This document shows positions 10,498-22,103 of a stretch of DNA of 64,000 nt, in pieces. Position numbers and translations under genes: made by a program. Source of the stretch: Drosophila miranda (Eukaryota > Arthropoda > Insecta > Diptera > Drosophilidae); NCBI RefSeq assembly GCF_003369915.1, contig NW_022881603.1:28827522-28891521 (forward strand), given 5' to 3'. The number at the start of each line of letters is the position of its first letter. The first letter of the stretch is position 1. The notes below the pieces were generated by a model. That model made no database searches and was not told where the DNA came from. It saw nothing but the letters and a program-made list of their open reading frames with translations.

Positions 10498-11943
10498 GTG
10501 AAGGAAAAGCGCAAGCCCAGCGAAACAGCCAACTCGAGTAACAATCGAAGCGATGGAATCCCATACAGAGGAACAGCCAGTGGGTATAACCCTGGAGAAT
10601 TCGTCGCCAACCCAGGGGTGAGTACCGGCTGGATACACAAACGCCGCCGAGAGGAGCTGGAGTCCTTCGCGGAGGAATTCGGGTTCAGCCGCGAGGGTAA
10701 CGTGGAAGATTTGCGGAGAAATTTCGCCGAACTAGTCGCCGGGCCCCTCGAACAAGATGCCTGGGTCAGGTTGGCAGAGCTCGAGCGGCAGTACGCCAGA
10801 TCGCCAGGACGAGCCAGATCGCCCCAGCCCGACATCTCAGCACTAACAGAGAAGCGAAAGACGGACCCCAAACTCAGCCTACAAGTTCCAGGAGTCATGG
10901 AGGGCAAAGCCAGCACCTCACCGACATCGATAACCGTCGAAGACCTACCGAAGCCAACGCCCCCGGAGCCAAGGCCTTCGCCCATGAGAAGGATCTTGCC
11001 GACAGCGGGAGGAAATGGCCCCACAGACGGTCATTACTACAGTCACGCCGCACAGATGGCGGAACGGATCCGAAAGTGGGGAATACAGTTCGACGGGCAG
11101 GACGACCCACTTTCGTTCGTCGAACTACTGGAAGAGCGTGCCCTCTCGTACGGGGTAGACATGAACTACGGGCCGCGAGCCATGGCAGAGCTCCTCACCG
11201 ACCGAGCCAACCGTTGGTTCCGCACCAGCCGACTCCAGAGCGCTTCTTGGCCCGATTTCCGCCAGGAATTCCTAGCCTTCTTCCTGCCTCCCCGGTACTT
11301 CGAGCAATTGGAAGACCAGATCAGGGACCGCAAACAAGCGGTGGGCGAACCGTTCAAGGACTTCGTCATCGAGCTCCGGTTGCTCATGCACCACGCCGGG
11401 TACGACGAAGCCAAGGAAGTTAGCCGGATCTATGACAACACCCTCCCGGCGTACCAGCTGTACGTGCGAAGGCACGAACTGAGAAGTCTGACGCAATTAA
11501 CAATGTTGGCCACAGAGTTCGAGAGTATCCAGGAACGAAATGTACCAGCGACCCTCATCCCCCCTCGACAACCACCCAGGTACACGCGGCCAACGGCACA
11601 ACAAAACGAAAGCGGGACGAATCGGGCCCAATTCCGAAAACCTCACTGGAATACCTCGGAACCCGCAAGGAAGCCGCACCAGGCCGCCGCTCCAGCACAG
11701 GAAACGGCACATCGAATGATCACCCCACCCATCGCCAACCCACGCGCAGCCTGTCGACGCTGCGGAGAAGCTGGACATGTTTCTCGCGACTGCACCAACC
11801 CATCGATCCTCTTCTGTTGGGAATGCGGCAAGCGCGGAACGCGCACCGTGGGCTGTTGCCGCCGGGACCCGTCGGGAAACGACTCGCGTCCCCAGCTGAC
11901 ACGGGAACAGCCGGGCACGACGCTTCCTCAGACAACCAACTAA
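10498..11943 (+). CDS. Gag of array unit 3
   Basis: This 481-codon Gag differs from the unit 2 Gag at about four residues. The capsid-like domain, the CCHC knuckle and the degenerate second knuckle are all conserved. The start has the same uncertainty (GTG, no nearby ATG). The 3' end overlaps the protease frame at 11817. The near identity of gag contrasts with the larger differences in the 3' half of pol, so similarity between units is patchy. Confidence 0.8.
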   Translation: MKEKRKPSETANSSNNRSDGIPYRGTASGYNPGEFVANPGVSTGWIHKRRREELESFAEEFGFSREGNVEDLRRNFAELVAGPLEQDAWVRLAELERQYARSPGRARSPQPDISALTEKRKTDPKLSLQVPGVMEGKASTSPTSITVEDLPKPTPPEPRPSPMRRILPTAGGNGPTDGHYYSHAAQMAERIRKWGIQFDGQDDPLSFVELLEERALSYGVDMNYGPRAMAELLTDRANRWFRTSRLQSASWPDFRQEFLAFFLPPRYFEQLEDQIRDRKQAVGEPFKDFVIELRLLMHHAGYDEAKEVSRIYDNTLPAYQLYVRRHELRSLTQLTMLATEFESIQERNVPATLIPPRQPPRYTRPTAQQNESGTNRAQFRKPHWNTSEPARKPHQAAAPAQETAHRMITPPIANPRAACRRCGEAGHVSRDCTNPSILFCWECGKRGTRTVGCCRRDPSGNDSRPQLTREQPGTTLPQTTN

Positions 11944-13044
11944 GAAACCCGCTACAAGTACACGACGGCCGGATAATGGCGAGAGTGACCATCGGAGGAC
12001 GGCGCGCGGAAGCCACGGTCGACACCGGGGCGTCTCGAAGCTTTATCAACGCCGACCTCGCTCGTAAACTCGGCTGCGACAACGACCTGCGAGCCGCATG
12101 CGTCCCGATACGCCTAGCAGACGGCTCGGCCCGCGAGATAACTCAGATCTTGCTAGCGCGCGTCAAACTAGACGAACAAGAGATACAGATGCCACTCTTG
12201 GTACTACCCAATATGGTAGAGCAAGCCATCATAGGGATGGATTTCCTGTGCGCCATTGAAACCACAATACAATGTGGCGCCACACGCCTCCATCTCAAAG
12301 GCTCCCAACGCCCCATCCCAAACACGCCGATTATCACCGCCAGCCAAGTACACGCCCCCGGACCCACGAACTCGAGACCCCCGCCGCCAATGAATTCCCC
12401 GCCACGACACGAGACAAGAGCACAAGGAACAAGGAACACAGAACCCACGGCCACGACGAAGCACACTAGCCCCAGGCCCACTCCAAGAAAACCAAAACTA
12501 AGCAAAGCCACGAAGAAAACGAGCCGGTCCCCCGAGGGCACCGACGCGGTTCCACCAACGAAGGGAAAAGAACCCAGGACGCCCCTCCAGAAGACAACCC
12601 GGCCCCAGCAACGACAGCCGCCACGCAGCAGCCAGGCGCTCGAGGTACCACCTCCGACCGCCACCCCGGCCCACGAACGCGTCGACACCGCCCTCGACGC
12701 GAAAACGACCCCTACGACACCGACCGACCCGCTACTCCCGCGTCCTCTCAGGCAGGAACCGGGAAAGGCGATCACTGCCACACGAGGCACCCATCGGAAC
12801 CCCGACGCACCTGGAGCCGACGCACCATCGATCGTCCCCGACATCATGGAACGCCTCCCGGGCAACACCTCGTACGGCGCCGACATGCGGCCCAGAACCA
12901 CGCCTGGAGCCATGTCGGTGAACCTCACCGCCCAAACTAGCCGTCGGTCAAACGCTACGATCGCAATCGAGACCCGCACGTTCGTACATCACGCTGAGTA
13001 CAACGTCGCGCAACACCCCCAGGACACTCACGAGCCCCCTACTC
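11817..13044 (+). pseudogene. Protease and linker of unit 3 pol, frameshifted
   Basis: The protease with its VDTGAS motif is intact. Near 13013 this copy lacks two bases relative to unit 2, in a run of C. The protease frame then continues out of register to 13385, while the RT frame opens separately at 13045. The fused protease-RT reading frame expected for this family is therefore broken at a different place than in unit 2. Confidence 0.75.
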
Positions 13045-14970
13045 ATGATCGAGGCACCCGCCATCGTCGCCAGCATAAGCGAATACACTCGCGAAGTCGA
13101 ACCACCAAGCGCATTCGACACAACAATCCTCCCCGAGAACCCCGACCACACTTGCGACCCAGGAATCGACGACCCACCCGAGGACGATTCGGAACGAATC
13201 TCCGACCCATGGCCTCCCGACATCGCGCCGAAAATACGGAAATTCCTAGACGAGGAACTGCCAACACTCGCAGGCATCCGAGGGACGACGGGCCTAACGG
13301 AACACACTATCGTCATGAAGGACATCCGACCCATAAAACAACGGTACTACCCGAAAAATCCAGCCATGCGGCGGATCATCGATGAACAGGTCGACCAACC
13401 GATAGCTGAGGACCTCATCGAACCATCCCGGAGCCCCCACAGCGCGCCAATCGTCCTGGTCCGCAAAATGGACGGGAGATGGCGCATGTGTGTAGATTAT
13501 CGGCAGCTAAACGAGCGTTCCATCCCGGACGCGTACCCGCTACCCAGGATCAACTACATACTAGAGCGACTCCGAAATGCCCACTTCATCACGACCCTCG
13601 ACCTGAAAAACGGATATTGGCAGATACCAATGGCCCGCGACAGCCGGGAAGCCACGGCATTCACGATACCCGGCCGATTATTATACCAATGGAAAGTAAT
13701 GCCTTTCTGTTTACACTCCGCGGGAGCCACGTTTCAACGGACCCTCGACGCCGTTATCGGCGCAGACATGGAACCATTCGCGTTCGCATATCTCGGCGAC
13801 ATCGTCATCGTCGGGAAAAGCTTCCAGGAACACCTGAACAACGTAAAAGAAGTTTTCGCACGACTGCGAAAGGCAAACCTACGGGTCAACACGGACAAGT
13901 GTGCCTTCTTCCAGCGCCGGATAAAATACCTGGGCCACGTGATCAGCGAAGAAGGTATCCACACGGACCCCGACAAAATCGCAGCCGTAAAGGATCTGAG
14001 GCCGCCGACAAACCTGAAGGAGCTAGGACAATGCGTAGGCATGGCCGGGTGGTACCGCAGATTCGTCCCAAACTTTGCCACCGTAGTCCAACCAATGTCA
14101 CTGCTGCTGAAGAAAGGGAAAGCATGGACATGGGGTCAAGAACAACAAGACGCCTTCGACGAGCTGAAAACACTGCTCACCACCGCACAGGTACTCGCCT
14201 GCCCAGACTTTAACGTTAAATTTTCCCTGCAGACGGACGCAAGCAACCTTGGAGTAGGCGCGGTCCTCACCCAAGAGATCGAAGGGAAAGAGCGGGTCAT
14301 CGCATACGTCAGTCGACGCCTCAACAAGGCAGAAGAAAACTACTCGGCCACCGACAAGGAATGCCTCGCCGTCATCTGGGCGATCCGAAAACTGCGATGC
14401 TATCTCGAAGGCTACCGATTCGACGTCATAACCTATCATCTCGCACTAAAGTGGCTGAATACCCTCGAGAGCCCTTACGGTAGAGTAGCAAGATGGGCGC
14501 TCGAACTACAGCAATACCAATACGACGTGCACTATCGGGCCGGCAACCAGAACGTAGTCGCAGACGCACTGTCAAGACAACCACTGGAGACCCTCTCCCG
14601 CATTGAGGAAGACGACACACCGTGCACCTGGCTTAAACAAAGGATCCAACAAGTCCAAGACGAACCCCAGAAGTACCCAGACTACACGTACGAAAATGGG
14701 CAGCCATACCGCTATCTAGGACACGGAGCCGACGACGACGACCACATACCGTGGAAACTATGCGTGCACAAAAACGGCCGGACGAGAGTACTCCGCGAAT
14801 GCCATGACGAACCAACGGCAGGACACCTTGGCGTCCGGAAAACCATCCTGAGGACAACACAACGATACTACTGGCCAGGACTACACAGAGACGTGCGACG
14901 GTACGTACAGGGCTGCGTAAGCTGTCAGAAGTTCAAAGCGCGAGGCCGTGGGCAGAATGCTCACACGTAA
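13045..14970 (+). pseudogene. RT, RNase H and integrase N-terminus of unit 3, active site mutated
   Basis: This 641-codon frame covers the end of the linker, RT, RNase H and the integrase HHCC zinc finger (ending GCVSCQKF). The RT box reads YLGD: codon 13795-13797 is GGC where units 1 and 2 have GAC. The second Asp of YxDD-type boxes binds the catalytic metal together with its neighbour, so loss of this Asp should abolish polymerisation. RNase H has Tyr at 14434-14436 instead of the usual Asp. The zinc finger is complete here because the 32 bases missing from units 1 and 2 are present. Confidence 0.85.
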
Positions 14971-14974
14971 AGCC

Positions 14975-16031
14975 TAAGAACCCTTCGCCACCCTGTGTGC
15001 CGACTTCGTCGGACCATTACCACGGTCCAAGCACGGGAACACCATCTTACTGGTATTCTTCGACACTTTCTCCAAGGGGGTCGAACTGGTACCCCTCAAG
15101 AAAGCGACAACAGCGAACCTCGAACGAGCCTTCAGAGAACGAATACTGAGCAGCTTCGGCGTACCGAAACTATTCGTCTGCGACAACGGAACCCAGTTCA
15201 CCAGCCGATCGTTTAGAACATTCATGCGAAGCGCAGGCGTGGAGCTGCAACACACAGCCCCATATTGCCCCCAGGAAAACCCCGACGGAGAGAGCCAATC
15301 GGACTGTGAAAACGATGATCGCCCAGTTCGTCGACGACCACCAGAACACATGGGACGAGCTCCTACCCGAGATGACATTGGCGATCAACTCCAGCGTCTC
15401 CGAGACGACCGGATTCAGCCCCGCCTTCCTCCTGCAAGGAAGAGAGCCCCGACTCCCCGGCGCCCTCTACGACGAAGTCACGCCCGGAACAGGGAGTACG
15501 CCAGAGGCGGCCACCAGCAAAGCGGCGAGGCTGAAAGAAGTATTCGCCATCGTCCGGAACAACATCCAGAGAGCCAGTCAAGAACAAGGGAGGCATTACA
15601 ACCTCCGCCGGCGACTATGGCGCCCCGCCGTCGAATCATTGGTACTACTACGCCAACACCACCTCTCAAACGCCGCCGAGGGCTTTGCGGCAAAGCTAGC
15701 CCCGAAGTTCGACGGCCCCTACCGGGTCAAGAGTTTTCCATCACCAAACATCGCCAAATTACAACACCGCGAAAGCCGGAAACACAGAACCGCAAATATC
15801 AACGACCTGAGGGAGTTCCACGATCACGAGTCCGAAGAACCCACCGACCTACTCGAGAATGCTGACATCGACGAAGAAAGCAACGAGAACTCAACCCGAC
15901 GCCCCAACCACGGCACCGCTGAGTCAGCAAAACCCGGGACACCCGACAAAAGACAGCACCGGCAAAAACGAGCCCGATGGCATAATACCGCCGAGAATGC
16001 AAGCGCAGCGAACCGCGCGACCACCAATTAA
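14975..16031 (+). pseudogene. Integrase core and C-terminus of unit 3, frameshifted
   Basis: An in-frame TAA (14975-14977) precedes the core. The first two acidic residues (CADFVG and CDNGTQF contexts) lie in one frame. An extra C in a C-run near 15280 then moves the third (PQENP...E) out of frame. From 15306 the C-terminal half is open to 16031 and includes a FDGPYRV motif typical of the GPY/F end of gypsy integrases. No complete integrase is encoded. Confidence 0.8.
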
Positions 16032-16204
16032 TCGAACAGCGCTGACGCCAGCGAGAGAAGTAACGTAACGGTCACGACCGCGCGCCCCACAAATCCGCTG
16101 ACGAAGCGAAGAGAACGAGGAAACCCCAATGCAGACCACAGAAGAAACCACAAGAGCCCGACCCACGAGTCCTCGTAACTCTCGTCGGGGAAGATAGGGG
16201 AGGG

Positions 16205-17160
16205 TGTAACGAACCCAAAAGGGTTCGCTACAACGCCTCTCCCAACGCCCAATAAAAGACCCTGCTACTAAATTGCAGCACCTCGCCCAACGTAAATTGA
16301 ACGCATGCATTATTTACTACACGAACACCCCCCCTCCACACATAGCCACCGATTGACACGCGCCGTCTTCATAACGCTGACCAAACACACCAGGTCACGC
16401 GGACTTCCCCCACTCCAGACCAAGCAACCGGCCAGGCGCACTCTTCCGGGTTCATCGACTACAAAACGATGACACCGCGGAAGCCCACGACAAGCACCCA
16501 ACGGCAAACCCGCCAGCTCGCCAAAAACGCGAAGAGACAAAACCAGGTCAACCCACGATCGCCAGAACGGCGAAGTGCACCCCGATGCGGAAGTGCACTT
16601 TCGAACCCGCTGACACAACACCCATTGGCGTATAAATAGACGCCGACTGAAACCAGAAAGCGACTTACGCAGAAACCCGGCTCACAGTACGGTCGTGGTA
16701 CCAGGACTTACGCAGAAACCCGGCTCACAGTACGGTCGTGGTACCAGGACTTACGCAGAAACCCGGCTCACAGTACGGTCGTGGTACCCGAACTTACGCA
16801 GAGACCCAGTCCGGAGTGCAGACGCGGTAGCCGGAACTCACGAGAAGACATCGGCGACGAAGTAAAAATAAGCATTTAAACTACTAATACGGCCAATAAA
16901 GTGTCAAATTATCGAAGTAAAAACACCCGATTGCGTAAGTTCACTCCAATTAGCCGAGGCACCGACTCCCCCCCACTCCACGTCCACATACACCATTCGA
17001 TACACAACGATAGCAACGCCCGCCCAAGCCCCAATCCATCTACTCTACGATAGGCCACCCCCGACGTATCCTTTGAAGTTCCATCCGTTTCTACAAATTT
17101 CTTGTGGGTTGACACCTGGACGGGACTGAGCTTACCTCAGCCTGAAATAGGTCCGTCACA
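16205..17160 (+). repeat. LTR 3, right end of the array (956 bp)
   Basis: Same TGTAACGAAC start and GTCCGTCACA end as LTRs 1 and 2, with scattered differences (for example in the A+T stretch near 16868 and the fourth 43-bp repeat). The 43-bp repeats start at 16663, 16706, 16749 and 16792. No copy of the primer-binding site follows, so this is the outer end. A target-site duplication cannot be tested because the left end of the array is outside the window. Confidence 0.9.
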
Positions 17161-18595
17161 ATAGCAACCAGAACCGGGCCAGAAGGTTTCCTGGAGAGGT
17201 ACACTGGAGTTCGAGAAAGTCGACTGCAGAGAAGAAGACTGTCCAACGTGAACCTGAGTGAGTTCGTTCCAGTTGCGCGTGTGTGAGCCAAGTAGCGCGG
17301 GACGTGTGAAGGGGGAGGGTGAAAGAGGACGATTTAGCTGCCAGGGCGATTCTAGCCACACCGCACGATCGTTGCATCGCCTTCCAGTGCGTGCCACACG
17401 TTTGGTCTCATTCACCACGTAAAAACCCGAAACCCTATTCACACACACACACACGCACACGTATAAACGGACCTATATAAATTTAGGGCTGACCGGCCAC
17501 GGCCAGCGATCGCCCGCGTCGTTTGAACTTAAAGGAAAAAAAAACATAATCCGCACCCCAAACACCGTTCCACATTAAATGTTATTTTGTTCCGTGTGTT
17601 GTCCTTTATTTAGTATTTAATATTAGAGTAAACCGTTTAACGTAAAATCTTGGCCATTGAACTAAATATGTAAAAACCCCAACCCCTTTCACGAACCTAA
17701 ATCTGCGATCAGCTGTTCAGTGCCAGAAGATTAACCCTTAGTGGGTGACGCGGGGGTCCCATCAGTCCACCGTATTTGGTCGAGCGATTTGTGGAAAAAT
17801 ATTGTTTATTGTTTATGTCCCGGGGACCCTTAACAAGAGCTCTTGGTAGGTTAAGTCTCCGTAGGGGCCCGAGTTAAATTAACTCCCGTAAAACTGGATC
17901 CACTCATCTACACATATTCCATTACGTATGGGTGAGGGTATCCCTGTTGGTTGAACGAAATTTCAGCAGTTATTTCCTTGTTTGCCTTTGTGTCGAACGT
18001 TTTGGTGTTTCTTAGTGGTTAGTGATAATTTTGAGTATAGCTATTTATTAATGAGAAAGATGAAATTGTCAATTTATAATTATTAAAGCTTGGATTTATA
18101 CTGAAGCATGATGCCGTAAATTTAAAATAGAGGGAGGACGCGTGGCGTAAGCCATGGATTAGGCCAGCCGTTACCGTTCCAGCAGAGGGTGGCCAAAATG
18201 AACGTTGTGTTTGGTCACAGGTAGGGCGGGCGCGCGAAGTGATAACACCCAAGCTTCACCCACTTGATAGCCGTCTGTTTATGATTTTCTTTGTCTTTAG
18301 GTTGTTGTTAGTTTTGATGTCCCGAGAAGTAGTATGTCTCCTTTTTTGTCTACATTTGGCGGGCAAGGGGAACTACCCAGCCCTGGGGTCGACAGCTAGC
18401 CGGCATTGCCCTCTGCGAAACAAGCCAAGTGTAACATATTAATTAATAATCTAGGTTTATATAAAAGAAACAAATACTAACACAAAAATACTAACAAAAA
18501 AAATAAACCCTATTTCGGCCGAGTTGGCAGCCCCCTTTGATAGAGGTTGTTGCTTCCTGATGCTTGCTGATGTTTACGTTTAATCGTGGTGTTTT
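17161..18595. other. Unrecognised, probably transposon-derived DNA
   Basis: No convincing ORF, RNA gene or known element. There is a (CA)n run near 17441-17460 and a TATA-like CTATATAAATT near 17473. The moderately long ORFs antisense to 17137-17460 look like chance. Part of the right end (18366-18425) is related in inverted orientation to 20034-20092. Confidence 0.4.
18366..18425 (+). repeat. Left arm of a diverged inverted pair
   Basis: The stretch with TACCCAGCCCTGGG...GCTAGCCGGC...TTGCCC matches the reverse complement of 20034-20092 at roughly three bases in four over about 60 bases. It probably marks two old, oppositely oriented fragments of one unrecognised repeat family. Confidence 0.55.
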
Positions 18596-19680
18596 TTATA
18601 CCCGATACTCAAAATGAGTATTGGGGTATATTAGATTTGTGGTAAAAGTGGATGTGTGTAACGTCCAGAAGGAATCGTTTCCGACCCCATAAAGTATATA
18701 TATTCTTGATCAGCATCAATAGCCGAGTCGATTGGGCCCTGTCTGTCTGTCTGTCTGTCCGTCTGTCCGTCTGTCCGTCTGTCCGTCCGTCCGTCTGTCC
18801 GTCCCCTTCAGCGCCTAGTGCTCAAAGACTATAAGAGCTAGAGCAACGATGTTTTGGATCCAGACTTCTGTGATATGTCACTGCTACAAAAATATTTCAA
18901 AACTTCGGCCCGCCCACTTCCGCCCCCACAAAGGACGAAAATCTGTGGCATTCACAATTTTAAAGGTACGAGAAAACCAAAAACGTAGAATTGTAGAGAA
19001 TGACCATAAATTTAAGACTGCGGAATCTGAATTGGATCGTATTATTATTATAGCCAGCATCAAGAAAACAATTTCATTTTTTCTCGCTCTGTCTCTCTCT
19101 AACACACACGTAGCATAGGCGGCTTTGCTTAGAGTAAAACAATAGCGCCTAGATCTCAGAGACTATAAAAGCTGGAGCAACCAAATTTGGTATCCACACT
19201 CCTAATATATCGGACCGAGACGAGTTTGTTTCAAAATTGCGCCACACCCCCTTCCGCCCCCGCAAAGGACGAAAATCTGGGGATATTCAAAAATCTCAGA
19301 GACTATTAAGGCTAGAGTAACCAAATTTGGTATCCGCACTCCTGTTAGATCTCACTATAAAACTTATATCTCAAAATTTCGCCCCACCCCCTTCCGCCCC
19401 CACAAAGGACGAAAATCTGTTGCATCCACAATATTGAGGATACGAGAAAACTAAAACGCAGAATCATAGATAATGATCATATATATCAGATTGCTGAATC
19501 TGGATCAGATTAGATCATTTTTATAGCCAATAGGAACAAATCAATTTGCACTGGCTACGCAGCCCCCGACGTCACGCTCAGACTGATTTTCTGTCTCTCT
19601 CGCACGCACTCTTTGTCGTGTCGTTTAATATTAGTGGCGTCTGCCGGAGGAGAGCCATACTGACTTAGTATCGGGTATAA
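18596..19680. mobile_element. Non-autonomous terminal-inverted-repeat element, 1,085 bp
   Basis: The ends are perfect 14-base inverted repeats, TTATACCCGATACT and AGTATCGGGTATAA. Inside are a GTCT/GTCC microsatellite (about 18739-18803) and three related segments of about 140-300 bases. Each segment runs from a phrase like GAGACTATAAGAGCTAGAG to CCGCCCCCACAAAGGACGAA (near 18826, 19160 and 19293). There is no coding capacity; the ORF over the microsatellite is an artefact. The sequence is of a type I remember as dispersed and abundant in obscura-group genomes, but I cannot name the family with certainty. Confidence 0.75.
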
Positions 19681-21511
19681 CCGTAGAGTTGCGGTGTCCG
19701 CAGCAACTCACAACGTTCCCCCTCGTTTTTTTGTATGATCGTGATATTTTGTTTAATTGTGGGTCGGTATACATGCGTGGGTTGTGTGTGATGTGGGTGG
19801 TGATATTGATTCGTGTGGGTGTATTTCTGCTTTGGAGTCCGGATCATGATGCAATTATACAAGGTGGTCTCGTCGGCAAAAGTTAGTCCCTTAACGTATG
19901 CTAGCAATAAGTGTTGATTAACCCTTAACAGGCCCGTGGGTTTTAAAATTTTAAAATAAAATGATTTTACTGATATATTAATATTTAAATTTTATGCAGC
20001 CATTAATAATTTTTCTTCAACATAGTTACGAACCCTTGTTTTCTTCGGGGCAAGGCCGGCTAGCCAGTCATCCCAGGGCTGGGTACTTCCCAAGCCCTCA
20101 GGTCGCACAATATACCAACTAATTGGACCTCTCGAACAAATTGAAACAACAAAAGTAACCGACAAAAAAAACTGCAAACGGACTCTACTCGACAAACAAC
20201 ATTACAGTAACTTCCTTCAACACAGACGTGGACCAGGTCGAGGTTTCGATGTTTTTACCCCTGACGTACCCTCCCTACCTGAGATCTGAATTACAACGTT
20301 TTGGATCTCCCTGCCATGTGCAGCAGCCTTACCCTCTCTTCCCCCCATATGATACGCTTAACAATTCATTTTCTTCGTTATAATTTTCACTTCAGTTTCC
20401 TAATTTTACACGGTATCATCGCTACACTAAGCCTGCCTATTCATACCCCCCTCATCTTATCACTACGGGCGGTTAATAAATAAATAGATAAATAGAAATA
20501 ATTAATATAATAAATATAAATAAGTTACATATAGATATAATATGGACGGCCTTAAATTAGGGGATTAACATATACATATGTATAAATGGAGACGTCTAAC
20601 AAAAATAAATAATGGGAGTAAATAAGTTAATTGATGATTTTTTTTCTCTCCCTAAATGGGCGAGGGACCCGCACTACGTGGCCAGGATAGTTTCTTCGAG
20701 ACCAGCAAAACCAAGCCAGAATGGCGGAGCTGTGGCCTATTCCCTATGGATTTGCCAACAAAAAGAATACATTTGGGGTTTCTTTACTCCCACTTTGAAG
20801 CGGACTCACTCTGGTGCTTTTTGGGTCTACTTTCCGTCCCGCTGGTCAGCTCTAAAGTTCCTGGTGTTTCACTGATCTTGATCCCCTGGAATCACAGATT
20901 TATTTATCTTTTTTCGGGTGATGGCCACTACTCCATCCTCATCCCACTCACTTTTTCTTTCAAAACTAAAAAAAACACTAGATCACTATGTCCGGCGCGC
21001 ATGCTCCTCCGTTGCGGGAATTTCTTTCTCTGAACCCCCTCTTGGCTTAGCTGCTCTGTTTAATGCTCCCGGGCCGCTGATCCCCATCGCTCTCTCTTCT
21101 ATCGCCCTTGAACTAGGTTCAAGGGCATGGCCTGATTCGGGCTGCTGGCGGATCTCTTTTCTTTGGGGTATGGGTGAGTTGGCTTCGGGACTCCGTTATG
21201 GGATGAGATCGGAAATCCTCTCTCATAACGGCTCCGGAGAGCGCGCGGAACTCTCACTCTCCAGGACCAGGTGGCGCCACTCTTGCTAAGCCTTTCCCCT
21301 TAAATTTTGGCCTTGCCACTATGTTCGAACTTCTTTCCTCCTCACCGCTTCTATGGGATATCACCTATCGACATCATGCAACAACATTTTTAGTTATATT
21401 AAAATGATCTTTTACATAATATATAAAGATTACTTCTAATTCTGTGGTATTTTTTTTATATGCTTTTTATTATTTTGTGTGGGGTGTGTGGGGACAGAAA
21501 CGTGTCTCCAG
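19681..21511. other. Unrecognised intergenic or decayed repeat DNA
   Basis: I see no host gene here. 20034-20092 is the right arm of the diverged inverted pair with 18366-18425. 20640-21290 has base composition like old coding or repeat sequence, with short ORFs on both strands but no recognisable domain. Confidence 0.35.
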
Positions 21512-21600
21512 TCGGTGCTCCGCTGACGGTCCCTTGGTGCCATTGCTCCGCTGACGGTTCCTTGGTGCCGGTGCTCCGCTGACGGTTCTCGCACCAGTTT
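21512..21600 (-). repeat. 28-bp minisatellite, three units
   Basis: GCTCCGCTGACGGT recurs at 21517, 21545 and 21573, giving three 28-bp units. On the minus strand the surrounding frame is open (21436-21821) and encodes a repetitive Arg/Gly-rich peptide. This could be the remains of a repeat-bearing retroelement protein, but nothing is recognised. Confidence 0.6.
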
Positions 21601-21970
21601 TCCGGCCTGGCCAGTACCGGGATGCTGCTGCCGACGTCCGCCGCTTCTGCTGATGTTGATGCCTGCCGCTGATGTCTTGGTGGGATCGTCGTCTCCACGA
21701 TCACCAATTTTGTTTCCTTTTTTTCTTTCAGGGCACGTGCGGCCTCCACTATTCTCCACCGGAAACTCTCCTTTTTTTTCTTCCTCGCCCCGTTTCCTTT
21801 TCTCCTACGCAACTCTGCCACTGCTTCCCAGGATCCACTATAGATGCCGCTGTCTCTTTCTTCTCCAGCCCTGATACCTATCGGCTCTCTCCAAAACCGC
21901 CCATAACAATATTAATAATTATTTAAATAGCTTATAAGATTCTTCTAGTGTAAATCTAATGTTTAAAAAA

Positions 21971-22014
21971 CATCGATGTGTCCTGTGTTAACCGAAACAT
22001 CGATAACATCGATG
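21971..22014. promoter_or_regulatory. Cluster of ATCGAT motifs upstream of the garz duplicate
   Basis: CATCGATG (21971-21978), ATCGATA (21999-22005) and CATCGATG (22007-22014) resemble the DREF-binding DRE common in housekeeping promoters of Drosophila. They lie about 310-350 bases before the ATG of the broken garz copy and just outside the duplicated segment. They may therefore be the original garz promoter elements. That role is an inference. Confidence 0.4.
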
Positions 22015-22103
22015 TTTCTCCAGCTCTAGAAAGAACATACAAGACACGTAAACGTCATCAAAAAATTATTTGCAAACAAATTACATTTATTTTATTAATA
22101 ATT

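Larger units (their letters stand above)
10280..16204 (+). mobile_element. LTR retrotransposon internal region, array unit 3
   Basis: This is a complete internal region of 5,925 bases between LTR 2 and LTR 3. It keeps the stretches deleted in units 1 and 2 (near 13285, 14880 and 15540). It has lesions of its own: a frame shift near 13013, a mutated RT active site (13795-13797) and one extra C in the integrase near 15280. It shares the RNase H change and the pre-integrase TAA with the other units. Confidence 0.92.

Noticed and set aside
1-17160. Tandem array as simple dispersed insertions of complete elements
   Set aside because: Single shared LTRs between units and identical private deletions in units 1 and 2 are incompatible with separate insertions.
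18652-18834. ORF with repeated VRLSVCPSVRP-type sequence
   Set aside because: It is the translation of the GTCT/GTCC microsatellite.
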